This document shows positions 57,461-64,000 of a DNA stretch of 64,000 nucleotides, piece after piece; position 1 is the stretch's first letter; the number at the start of each line of letters is the position of its first letter. The stretch is from NCBI GenBank assembly GCA_002897735.1, contig BDTW01000025.1:1-64000 (forward strand). The letters run 5' to 3'. Position numbers and translations under genes: made by a program. The notes below the pieces were generated by a model. It was given only the letters and a program-made list of their open reading frames with translations, searched no databases and had not been told where the DNA came from. The DNA comes from a bacterium BMS3Bbin13 (lineage in GTDB: Bacteria > Pseudomonadota > Gammaproteobacteria > 21-64-14).

Positions 57461-58414
57461 ATGGAGATCTTCCTGCCCATCGCCCACATGGACGTGAACC
57501 TGTGGATGATCCTGCTGTTCGGCGGTGTGGTGGGGCTGTTGTCCGGGCTCGTCGGCGTCGGCGGCGGGTTTCTGATCACGCCCCTGCTGATCTTTATCGG
57601 GGTCCCTCCCATCGTCTCGGTGGCCACCGGCGCCGCGCAGATCGTCGGCACCTCGGCGGCCGGCAGCTATGCGCACTGGCGGCTCGGCAACATCGACTTC
57701 GGAATGGCGATCTTTCTGCTGCTCGGAAGCTGGACCGGCGGAATCGTCGGTGTGTACGTCGCGCGGGCTCTGCACCAGGGCGGTGATTTCGGCAACATCG
57801 TCACCTTTCTGTACGTCGGGCTGCTGGGGGTGGTCGGCAGTTCGATGCTGATCGAGTCGCTTCGTGCCGTGCGCGGATCCGCCGCCGCGGTTGCGGCGGG
57901 CGCCAAGGGCACTGCGGATGCCAAGGACGGCGGGGGACTCGGCTCGAGGTTCGTTGCGTTCGCCGAGCGCTTGCCGCTACAGCACGAGTTCCCGGTATCG
58001 GGTCTGCGCACCTCGCTGCTGGTGCCGATCATTCTGGGCGCGGCCGTGGGCGTGCTGACTTCGCTGATGGGGGTCGGCGGCGGTTTCATCATGGTTCCGG
58101 TGATGATCTACCTGCTGAAGATGCCCACCAAGGTGGTCGTGGGCACGTCGCTCTTCCAACTGCTGTTCACCACCGCTGTGGTGAGTGCAATGCAGGCGGG
58201 GGTCAACCACGCGGTGGATCCGTTCCTCGCACTCCTGCTGATCGTCGGCTCCGCGATCGGTACCCAATGGGGGACGCGCCTGAGCGTGCGCCTGCCGGCC
58301 GAGCGCCTGCGCCTGGTGTTGGCGCTGGTCGTGGTGGTGGTGGCCCTGAAGATGTTGGCCGACATCCTGGTCACGCCGCAGGACATCTACGACCTTTCCG
58401 TGTTGCGCGGATGA
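57461..58414 (+). CDS. TauE/SafE-family sulfite/organosulfonate-type permease
   Basis: A 317-residue membrane protein with eight or so helices and the two family repeats GLLSGLVGVGGGFLITPLL and GVLTSLMGVGGGFIMVPVM. TauE/SafE proteins export or import anions such as sulfite, sulfonates and sulfoacetate; in a sulfur oxidiser, sulfite export is an attractive inference. The linker (about residues 125-185) is longer than usual. Its stop overlaps the following TIGR02186-type gene (ATGA), a pairing seen elsewhere. Confidence 0.9.
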   Translation: MEIFLPIAHMDVNLWMILLFGGVVGLLSGLVGVGGGFLITPLLIFIGVPPIVSVATGAAQIVGTSAAGSYAHWRLGNIDFGMAIFLLLGSWTGGIVGVYVARALHQGGDFGNIVTFLYVGLLGVVGSSMLIESLRAVRGSAAAVAAGAKGTADAKDGGGLGSRFVAFAERLPLQHEFPVSGLRTSLLVPIILGAAVGVLTSLMGVGGGFIMVPVMIYLLKMPTKVVVGTSLFQLLFTTAVVSAMQAGVNHAVDPFLALLLIVGSAIGTQWGTRLSVRLPAERLRLVLALVVVVVALKMLADILVTPQDIYDLSVLRG

Positions 58415-59160
58415 GGACCGTCGCACTCACGATGCTGCTCCTGGCGGCGGTGTTCGGGTCCGCGCACGCCGCGGAGCGGGGCCTCGTCACACAGATCGGC
58501 ACCGACCACGTTAATGTCACCACACGCTTCGCCGGTCAGAAGATCCTGATCTTCGGGGCGCTTTCCCGCCGTGGCCAGATCCTCATCAAGGTCAGTTCGC
58601 CCGCCCAGCCGGTGGCGCTGTCGCGCAAGGCGCAATACGGCCCGTTCTGGCTCAACAGCGACAAGATGGTCATTTCCACCGCGCCCGGGCTGATCTATCT
58701 GCTGGCCTCGGCGCCGGTCGGGAAGCTGCTCGACGAGGCGCAACGCAGGCGCTACGGGCTGACGTTGCACCACGCCGTGGCGCACCTGAGTGTGCCCCAT
58801 GTGCCGGCCGGCATGAAGGACTGGCGTGAGGCCCTGATCCGGGCCAAGCGGCGCGACGGTTACTATCGCGAGGACGGCAGCGCCGTGAGCCTGGTGCGCG
58901 ATCGGCTGTTCTACGCCAGCGTGGAGCTGCCGGCTAAGATCCCGCTCGGGCGCTACGATCTGGAGATCTACCTGATCCGCGACGGGCGGATCGTCTCCCG
59001 CCAGCTGCGTACCGTGAATGTACGCGAGGTCCGGCTGGAGCGCTGGGTGTCGGACGTGGCGCAAGATCACCCCTGGCTGTTCGGGGTCGCGTTCACGCTC
59101 CTCGCCATGGCGCTTGGTCTGGTGCTCGGCATCGCCCTGCGCCGCGACGGCGAGTCCTGA
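58411..59160 (+). CDS. TIGR02186 family periplasmic-facing membrane protein
   Basis: A 249-residue protein with a signal peptide (ending AHAAERG), a periplasmic beta-rich region and one C-terminal membrane helix (about residues 226-245). GLVTQIGTDHVNVTTRFAGQKILIFGAL and YGPFWLNSDKMVISTAPGLIYLLASAP fit TIGR02186 (PF09608, Alph_Pro_TM), proteins often encoded next to TauE/SafE permeases and of unknown function. It could be an accessory for the permease. ATG 58411 overlaps the permease stop. Confidence 0.85.
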   Translation: MRTVALTMLLLAAVFGSAHAAERGLVTQIGTDHVNVTTRFAGQKILIFGALSRRGQILIKVSSPAQPVALSRKAQYGPFWLNSDKMVISTAPGLIYLLASAPVGKLLDEAQRRRYGLTLHHAVAHLSVPHVPAGMKDWREALIRAKRRDGYYREDGSAVSLVRDRLFYASVELPAKIPLGRYDLEIYLIRDGRIVSRQLRTVNVREVRLERWVSDVAQDHPWLFGVAFTLLAMALGLVLGIALRRDGES

Positions 59161-59222
59161 TCGGATCCCCTTGAACCCCTCCCCGGAATCCGTCCCCGCC
59201 GGGTGATCGAGCGATGCACGTG

Positions 59223-59302
59223 GGCGGGCCTCGGCCCGCCGGCGGCGCCCGGGATTTTGGCGCCGTTGCGGATTTCAACGGCACCGGCCGGGCTTGCCCG
59301 GC
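59223..59302. repeat. REP-like A-B pair between convergent genes
   Basis: Element A (GGCGGGCC-tc-GGCCCGCC) at 59223-59240 and a B element (GGCCGGGC-tt-GCCCGGC) at 59286-59302, between the TIGR02186 gene and folE2. Both belong to the family found at 0.4, 20.8, 30.7, 32.0 and 52.1 kb. Confidence 0.75.
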
Positions 59303-59334
59303 GCCGTGGGCGGCTGTCGCCGGTGTGGGGGCGG

Positions 59335-60201
59335 TCAACCCGCAGGGGGGCGGCTGGGGGACCGGGGGTCGTCGGTACCATCGTCGTCGAGGGTCTTGTC
59401 GCGCTGGATCATCGCGTAGGCGGAATGATTGTGGATGGACTCGAAGTTCTCCGATTCCACGACATAGGCCTCGATGCGTCCATCCTCGTTCAGGCGCACG
59501 GCCACGTCGCGCACCATGTCCTCGACGAACTTCGGGTTGTCGTAGGCGCGCTCGGTGATGTACTTCTCGTCGGGTCGTTTGAGCAGGCCGTAGAGTTCGC
59601 AGGAGGCCTCTTTCTCCACCAGATCGATCAATTCCTCGATCCAGATGAAGCCGCGGGTGCGGGCCATGATGGTCACATGGGATCGCTGATTGTGCGCGCC
59701 GTAGTCGGAGATCTCCTTGGAGCAGGGGCACAGACTCGTCACCGGTACGACCACGCGGATGTGGGTGTGCACGGCCCCGTCGCGGATCTCGCCGATGAGG
59801 CTCACATCGTAGTCCATCAGGCTCTTCACCTTGGTCACCGGCGCCGTCTTGGTGACGAAGTACGGGAAGCGCATCTCGATATGCCCGGAACCCACCTCGA
59901 GGACGCCGGTCATCTCGCGCAGCATATCCTTGAAGGATTGAACGCTGATCTCACGCTCGTGGCGGTTGAGGATCTCGACGAACCGCGACATATGCGTGCC
60001 CTTGAAGTCGTGGGGCAGATTCACGTACATGTTGAAGGTGGCGATGGTGTGCTGCTCGCCCTCCGAGCGGTCCTTGACACGCACCGGGTGGCGGATCGCC
60101 TTGATCCCGACCTTGTTGATGGCGATCCGGCGCGTGTCGGCACTGCTCTGCACGTCGGCGATGGTCGCGGGGTCACCCGGGGCCGGATTGGTCGCTTTCA
60201 T
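59335..60201 (-). CDS. folE2: GTP cyclohydrolase FolE2 (type IB)
   Basis: A 288-residue FolE2/MptA-type enzyme with [25 protein letters not shown] (the catalytic and metal Cys region) and [22 protein letters not shown]. It makes dihydroneopterin triphosphate from GTP, feeding folate and the 7-deazaguanine (queuosine) pathway, without needing zinc. Its start lies just 4 bases after queD, so the two probably act together on the same precursor. Tail after about residue 270 is Asp/Pro-rich. Confidence 0.95.
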   Translation of the reverse strand: MKATNPAPGDPATIADVQSSADTRRIAINKVGIKAIRHPVRVKDRSEGEQHTIATFNMYVNLPHDFKGTHMSRFVEILNRHEREISVQSFKDMLREMTGVLEVGSGHIEMRFPYFVTKTAPVTKVKSLMDYDVSLIGEIRDGAVHTHIRVVVPVTSLCPCSKEISDYGAHNQRSHVTIMARTRGFIWIEELIDLVEKEASCELYGLLKRPDEKYITERAYDNPKFVEDMVRDVAVRLNEDGRIEAYVVESENFESIHNHSAYAMIQRDKTLDDDGTDDPRSPSRPPAG

Positions 60202-60205
60202 CGTC

Positions 60206-60589
60206 TCAGGATTCCTCTGTGTAACGTACGCACGCGCGATCGGTTTCCCACAGTGTCACCGCCCGGACCCGCACACGCTCGTTGTCGAGCCGCTCGGCCA
60301 ACCCCCGGTAAAACCACGCGGCCAGGTTCTCCGCGGTCGGGTTGATCCGGTCGAACGGTTCGATCTCGTTCAGGTACCGGTGATCGAGCCGCCCCGCCAG
60401 TTCCCGGGCGGCGCCCTTGATGACCTTGAAGTCGACCCCCATGCCGACTTCGTCCAGCGCCCGCGCCTCCACTTCCACTTCCACCTTCCAATTATGCCCG
60501 TGCATGCGGGCGCAGACCCCCGCGTACCCCGGCAGTGTATGGGCGGAGGCGAAGTCCGTCAGGATCCGCAGAGTGTAGTGTGCCGCCAT
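60206..60589 (-). CDS. queD: 6-carboxytetrahydropterin synthase QueD
   Basis: A 127-residue QueD/PTPS-fold enzyme with zinc ligands in [26 protein letters not shown] (His and Cys) and a later HRYLNEI. It converts dihydroneopterin triphosphate to 6-carboxytetrahydropterin in the pathway to queuosine. FolE2 directly downstream makes its substrate. It lies 17 bases after dxs on the same strand. Confidence 0.94.
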   Translation of the reverse strand: MAAHYTLRILTDFASAHTLPGYAGVCARMHGHNWKVEVEVEARALDEVGMGVDFKVIKGAARELAGRLDHRYLNEIEPFDRINPTAENLAAWFYRGLAERLDNERVRVRAVTLWETDRACVRYTEES

Positions 60590-60608
60590 AGAGAGGTTGA
60601 CAAAAACG

Positions 60609-62513
60609 CTAAGATATTAGTCGGCTTTGCGCGATTTGGCAATGCGCGCCCTCGCCGTCCAGGTATTCCTGGACCGACCGACGGATACCCGCCGCATCCA
60701 GCCTGCACTCCGTCAGCTGCTGTTCGTGGGTGGCGTGGTCCAGAAACCGGTCCGGGAGTCCCAGGTGCAGTATCGGGATATTGATGCCATGGGCGGCGAG
60801 GCATTCGCTCACCGCCGATCCGGCACCCCCGGTCGCCGCGTGTTCCTCGGCGGTGACCAGCACGTCGTGGCGCTCGGCGAGATCCAGTACCAGGTCCGCG
60901 TCCAGCGGCTTGACGAAGCGCATATTGGCCACGGTGGCGTTCAGCGCCTCGCCGGCCTCCAGACAAGGGGTCAGCAGGCTGCCGAACGCCAGCAGGGCGA
61001 CGCGTCGTCCCTCGCGGCGGATCTCGCCTTTCCCCAGGGGCAGCGGGTCGAGGCCGGTTTCGATCTCTGTGCCGGGCCCACGGCCGCGCGGATAGCGCAC
61101 CGCGGCGGGACCGTCGTGGTGGAAACCGGTGCTGAGCATGCGTCGGCACTCGTTCTCGTCGGCGGGCGCCATTACCACCAGGTTGGGGATACAGCGCAGG
61201 TAGGCGAGGTCGAAGCTCCCGGCATGGGTCGCCCCGTCGGCCCCGACCAGCCCGGCGCGGTCGATGGCGAACAGCACCGGGAGGTTCTGGATCGCCACGT
61301 CGTGGATCAACTGGTCGTAGGCGCGCTGCAGGAAGGTGGAATAGATGGCGACCACGGGCTTCAGGCCTTCGCAGGCGAGACCCGCGGCCAGGGTGACCGC
61401 GTGCTGTTCCGCGATACCCACGTCGAAATAGCGGCCCGCAAACCGTTCGGAGAATTCGACCAGTCCCGAGCCCTCGCGCATCGCCGGTGTAATGGCCACC
61501 AGCGCCGGGTCGCGGTCGGCCATGTCGCACAGCCAGCGGCCGAAGACCTGCGTGTAGGTGGGACCCGCAGCGGGCGCCTTGGGCGCCTCCCCGGTCTGCG
61601 GGTCGAAGGCGGTGACGCCGTGGTAGGCGAGGGGGTCGCGCTCGGCCGGCGCAAAGCCCTTCCCCTTGCGCGTGACGACGTGGAGCAGGCGCGGGCCTTC
61701 GAGTTCGCGCAGGTTGCGCAGTGTCCGGACCAGTCCCGGCAGGTCGTGCCCGTCGATCGGGCCGATGTAGTTGAACCCGAGTTCCTCGAACAGCGTGCCG
61801 GGGACCAGCATGCCCTTCATGTGTTCCTCGGCGCGGCGCGCGAACTCCTTCACGGGGGGCACATGCCGCAGGACGCTCTTGCCGCCCTCGCGCATCGTGG
61901 AATAGAACTTGCCGGACAGGACCCGCCCCAGATGTTTTTGGAGGCCGCCGACGTTGGGTGAAATGGACATGTCGTTGTCGTTCAGCACCACCAGCAGGTT
62001 CGCGTGCAGGTCGCCGGCGTGGTTCAGTGCCTCGAAGGCGAGGCCCGCAGTCATCGCCCCGTCGCCGATCACCGCCACCGCCTTGCGCGCGGCACCGGTG
62101 TGCCGCGCGGCCAGCGCCATTCCCAGCGCGGCGCTGATGGAGGTGCTGGAGTGGCCGACGCCGAAAGTGTCATAGGGACTCTCGTTGCGCTTCGGGAAGC
62201 CCGAGAGCCCGCCGGCCCGGCGCAGTGTGCCCATGGCCTCCCGGCGCCCCGTGAGGATCTTGTGCGGATAGCTCTGGTGGCCGACGTCCCAGACGAGACG
62301 GTCGTCGGGAGTATCGAACACGTAGTGCAGGGCGATCGACAGCTCCACGGTCCCGAGCCCCGCCGCGAGGTGGCCGCCGGTGCGCGCGACCGATTCGACC
62401 AGAAAGGCGCGCAGCTCACGGGCCAGCTCTTCGAGCCGGTCCTCGGGCAGCGCGCGCAGGTCGTCCGGCGCGTCGATCGAGGCGAGCAGGGGATATCGGG
62501 AATCGTTGGTCAT
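60609..62513 (-). CDS. dxs: 1-deoxy-D-xylulose-5-phosphate synthase
   Basis: A 634-residue ThDP enzyme with the Dxs signatures [34 protein letters not shown] (ThDP/Mg site) and [12 protein letters not shown]…[15 protein letters not shown]. It makes DXP from pyruvate and glyceraldehyde-3-phosphate, the entry to the MEP isoprenoid pathway. The ATG at 62513 ([13 protein letters not shown]) is preferred over a TTG at 62531. It lies directly after ispA, whose product uses its downstream metabolites. Confidence 0.96.
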   Translation of the reverse strand: MTNDSRYPLLASIDAPDDLRALPEDRLEELARELRAFLVESVARTGGHLAAGLGTVELSIALHYVFDTPDDRLVWDVGHQSYPHKILTGRREAMGTLRRAGGLSGFPKRNESPYDTFGVGHSSTSISAALGMALAARHTGAARKAVAVIGDGAMTAGLAFEALNHAGDLHANLLVVLNDNDMSISPNVGGLQKHLGRVLSGKFYSTMREGGKSVLRHVPPVKEFARRAEEHMKGMLVPGTLFEELGFNYIGPIDGHDLPGLVRTLRNLRELEGPRLLHVVTRKGKGFAPAERDPLAYHGVTAFDPQTGEAPKAPAAGPTYTQVFGRWLCDMADRDPALVAITPAMREGSGLVEFSERFAGRYFDVGIAEQHAVTLAAGLACEGLKPVVAIYSTFLQRAYDQLIHDVAIQNLPVLFAIDRAGLVGADGATHAGSFDLAYLRCIPNLVVMAPADENECRRMLSTGFHHDGPAAVRYPRGRGPGTEIETGLDPLPLGKGEIRREGRRVALLAFGSLLTPCLEAGEALNATVANMRFVKPLDADLVLDLAERHDVLVTAEEHAATGGAGSAVSECLAAHGINIPILHLGLPDRFLDHATHEQQLTECRLDAAGIRRSVQEYLDGEGAHCQIAQSRLIS

Positions 62514-62581
62514 GCGATGCGCACCGGTCAATACGGCATTATTGGGCAGGGGACGCGCGGCGGCAACCGCCGCCGCGCCGC

Positions 62582-63487
62582 TCAGTGATTGCGCTCCACG
62601 GTATAGGAGGCGATCCAGCGCAACGGATCGGCCCGCTCGTCGAGCGACGCCAAGGCATCCATGGTCTCGGCGAACAGCTCGCGGGCCCGCGCCTTGGCCG
62701 GTTCCAGCCCGAGGATCGCCGGATAGGTCGGTTTCGCGCGCGCCGCGTCCGCCCCCCGGGTCTTGCCGAGCGTCCCGGTCTCGCCCTCCACGTCGAGGAT
62801 GTCGTCACGAATCTGAAACGCAAGCCCGATACACTTGGCGTAGTGGTCCAGCTTGGCGAGCAGCGCCTCGTCCACAGCCGGCGAGCTGTAGGCCCCGAGC
62901 AGCACGCCGGCACGGATCAGCGCACCGGTCTTGTGGATGTGCATGTCCTCGAGTTCGGCCAGATTCAGGGTGCGGCCCTTGGCGGCGAGGTCGATGGCCT
63001 GCCCCCCCGCCATGCCCCGGGAGCCGGAGGCCGTGGCCAGGGTCTCGACCATGCGCAGCCGCGCTTCGGCGGATACGCGCAGGGCCGGGTCATGGGCGAG
63101 GGCGTGGAAGGCGAGGGACTGGAGGGCGTCGCCGACCAGCAGTGCCGTGGCCTCTCCATAGGCGCGGTGGCAGGTGGGCTTGCCACGGCGCAGGTCGTCG
63201 TCGTCCATGGCCGGCAGGTCATCGTGCACCAGGGAATAGGCATGGATCAGCTCGACGGCGCAGGCCGAGGCATCGAGTGTCGAGGCGGGGGTGTCCAGCG
63301 CCGCCCCCGCGGCATACACCAAGGCCGGGCGGATGCGCTTGCCGCCGCCGAGGACCGCATAGCGCATGGCCTCGTGCAGATGGGCGGGGTGAGTATCCGC
63401 GGTGGGCAGCCAGCGCTCCAGGGCCCGTTCGACCCGGGCTTGATGAAAGCGCAGCCACTCCTGGAAGGGGTTGGGCTTATTCTTCAC
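62582..63487 (-). CDS. ispA: Polyprenyl synthetase, (2E,6E)-farnesyl diphosphate synthase type
   Basis: A 301-residue IspA with the first aspartate-rich motif [15 protein letters not shown] and the second QIRDDILD, both intact. [15 protein letters not shown] is the family's substrate-entry motif. It condenses IPP with DMAPP and GPP to farnesyl diphosphate. The start overlaps xseB by 11 bases; dxs follows after 68 bases, as in many Gammaproteobacteria. Confidence 0.95.
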   Translation of the reverse strand: MKNKPNPFQEWLRFHQARVERALERWLPTADTHPAHLHEAMRYAVLGGGKRIRPALVYAAGAALDTPASTLDASACAVELIHAYSLVHDDLPAMDDDDLRRGKPTCHRAYGEATALLVGDALQSLAFHALAHDPALRVSAEARLRMVETLATASGSRGMAGGQAIDLAAKGRTLNLAELEDMHIHKTGALIRAGVLLGAYSSPAVDEALLAKLDHYAKCIGLAFQIRDDILDVEGETGTLGKTRGADAARAKPTYPAILGLEPAKARARELFAETMDALASLDERADPLRWIASYTVERNH

Positions 63488-63716
63488 TGGCGAATGGGAC
63501 TGTCTCGGCGCGGCCCTCTGTCCGGACCAGCTGCTCGACCTTCTGCTCGGCTTCCTTGAGGGTGCGCTGGCAGGCGCGAGTCAGCTCGATGCCCCGTTCA
63601 AAGCACTTCAAGGATTCCTCCAGGGTCAGTTCTCCCTGCTCCATCCGCGACACCAATTCCTCCAGCTCTTTCAGGGCCTGTTCGAAGCCCAGGGGCGGAT
63701 TGGGTTTTTTGGCCAC
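63477..63716 (-). CDS. xseB: Exodeoxyribonuclease VII small subunit
   Basis: A 79-residue XseB: FEQALKELEELVSRMEQGELTLEESLKCFERGIELTRACQ is the conserved helical region. With XseA it degrades single-stranded DNA in both directions. It is the first gene of the xseB-ispA-dxs set and overlaps ispA. The large subunit is not in the window. Confidence 0.95.
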   Translation of the reverse strand: MAKKPNPPLGFEQALKELEELVSRMEQGELTLEESLKCFERGIELTRACQRTLKEAEQKVEQLVRTEGRAETVPFASEE

Positions 63717-63829
63717 GGCTTGAAACTCCGGAAAATCGAGCCTACGTTACCCCAGCGTTCCCGGGTGGGTCAAATAAGCCCCACATTTCCCGCCGTGGGC
63801 GCGGCAGGTCCACTCGGCGTCGATTTGTA

Positions 63830-63858
63830 TTGACTAATCCTTTTTCACGGGTTAGGGT
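63830..63858 (+). promoter_or_regulatory. Candidate sigma-70 promoter of the rubrerythrin gene
   Basis: TTGACT (63830-63835), exactly 17 bases, TAGGGT (63853-63858). The sequence is AT-rich relative to its surroundings and lies about 95 bases before the start. Confidence 0.6.
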
Positions 63859-63866
63859 TACCTCGA

Positions 63867-63887
63867 GATTTAGACATGATCTAAATC
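63867..63887. promoter_or_regulatory. Palindromic operator candidate at the rubrerythrin promoter
   Basis: GATTTAGA-N5-TCTAAATC, a perfect 8-bp inverted repeat with a 5-base centre (CATGA), starts 8 bases after the -10 element and so would cover the transcription start. That is a classic repressor position. The cognate regulator is unknown. Confidence 0.55.
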
Positions 63888-63950
63888 AGGGGCGCGGCGT
63901 ATGCCGCCTGATACCTTGTTCTTCACCCGAATCGACGGAGGGTACCTTCC

Positions 63951-64000
63951 ATGGAACTCAAGGGAAGTAAGACGCAGGACAACCTCAAGGCCGCCTTCGC
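63951..64000 (+). CDS. Rubrerythrin, N-terminal fragment
   Basis: Only about 16 residues are visible (MELKGSKTQDNLKAAF…) before the window ends. The sequence matches the conserved rubrerythrin N-terminus (MELKGxKTxxNLKxAFAGES…). Rubrerythrins are diiron and rubredoxin-like peroxidases that protect against hydrogen peroxide. GGAGGG precedes the ATG by 8 bases. Upstream are a good promoter and a palindrome. Confidence 0.75.
   Translation, partial: MELKGSKTQDNLKAAF

Noticed and set aside
1-64000. CRISPR arrays, prophage, rRNA or intact IS elements
   Set aside because: No direct-repeat arrays with regular spacers, phage structural genes, rRNA sequence or complete transposase with inverted ends were seen; the repeats found are intergenic palindromes.

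Overview
The window is high-GC, densely coded proteobacterial chromosome. Its gene content points to a sulfur-oxidising gammaproteobacterium, probably in or near the Chromatiales/Ectothiorhodospiraceae (inference). The reasons are TusA, DsrE and LbpA with a LipS1/LipS2-type lipoylation set, the gcvR/dapA/bamC order known from enteric bacteria, and the ribD-ribE-ribBA-ribH-nusB-thiL-pgpA and xseB-ispA-dxs blocks. About 54 protein genes are supported, the first and last cut by the window edges. I saw no rRNA, tRNA, CRISPR array or intact insertion sequence.

Layout. 0-2.1 kb: end of a porin, then a BepA-like metalloprotease (minus). 2.5-8.5 kb: tusA, dsrE-like, lbpA, a lipS-type radical SAM gene, a lipoate ligase, a lipT-like flavoprotein and a second lipS-type gene. 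This set should build and load the lipoate-binding protein of the sHdr sulfur-oxidation pathway; the hdr genes themselves are not here. 8.7-12.4 kb: a four-gene TRAP-TatT uptake system. 12.6-15.1 kb: a periplasmic protein of unknown role and a FadL-type channel (both minus). 15.5-20.7 kb: two unknown small genes, a chemoreceptor with no ligand domain, a LysR regulator, a small unknown gene and a PerM permease. 21.1-23.3 kb: PIN-PhoH and gcvR (minus), divergent from dapA-bamC-MBL hydrolase-purL (23.8-30.6 kb). 31-34.9 kb, minus: DUF815 ATPase, a CaCA exchanger, ettA.

35.2-38.7 kb is the most unusual stretch: a thiamine-diphosphate enzyme translationally coupled to two short citrate-synthase-like proteins that both seem to lack the usual catalytic residues. 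38.8-47.0 kb encodes a TonB-dependent receptor, a periplasmic binding protein, a large hybrid histidine kinase and a REC-GGDEF-EAL protein, which reads as one sensing pathway ending in c-di-GMP. 47.2-56.7 kb: glyA, nrdR and the riboflavin genes, broken between ribBA and ribH by a 2.1-kb islet carrying a Fic protein. 56.9-59.2 kb: UspA, a TauE/SafE permease and a TIGR02186-type partner. 59.3-63.7 kb, minus: folE2, queD, dxs, ispA, xseB. The window ends at the start of a rubrerythrin gene with a well-formed promoter and palindrome.

A paired palindromic repeat (elements A and B, REP-like) lies in at least six intergenic regions, twice as tandem duplications.
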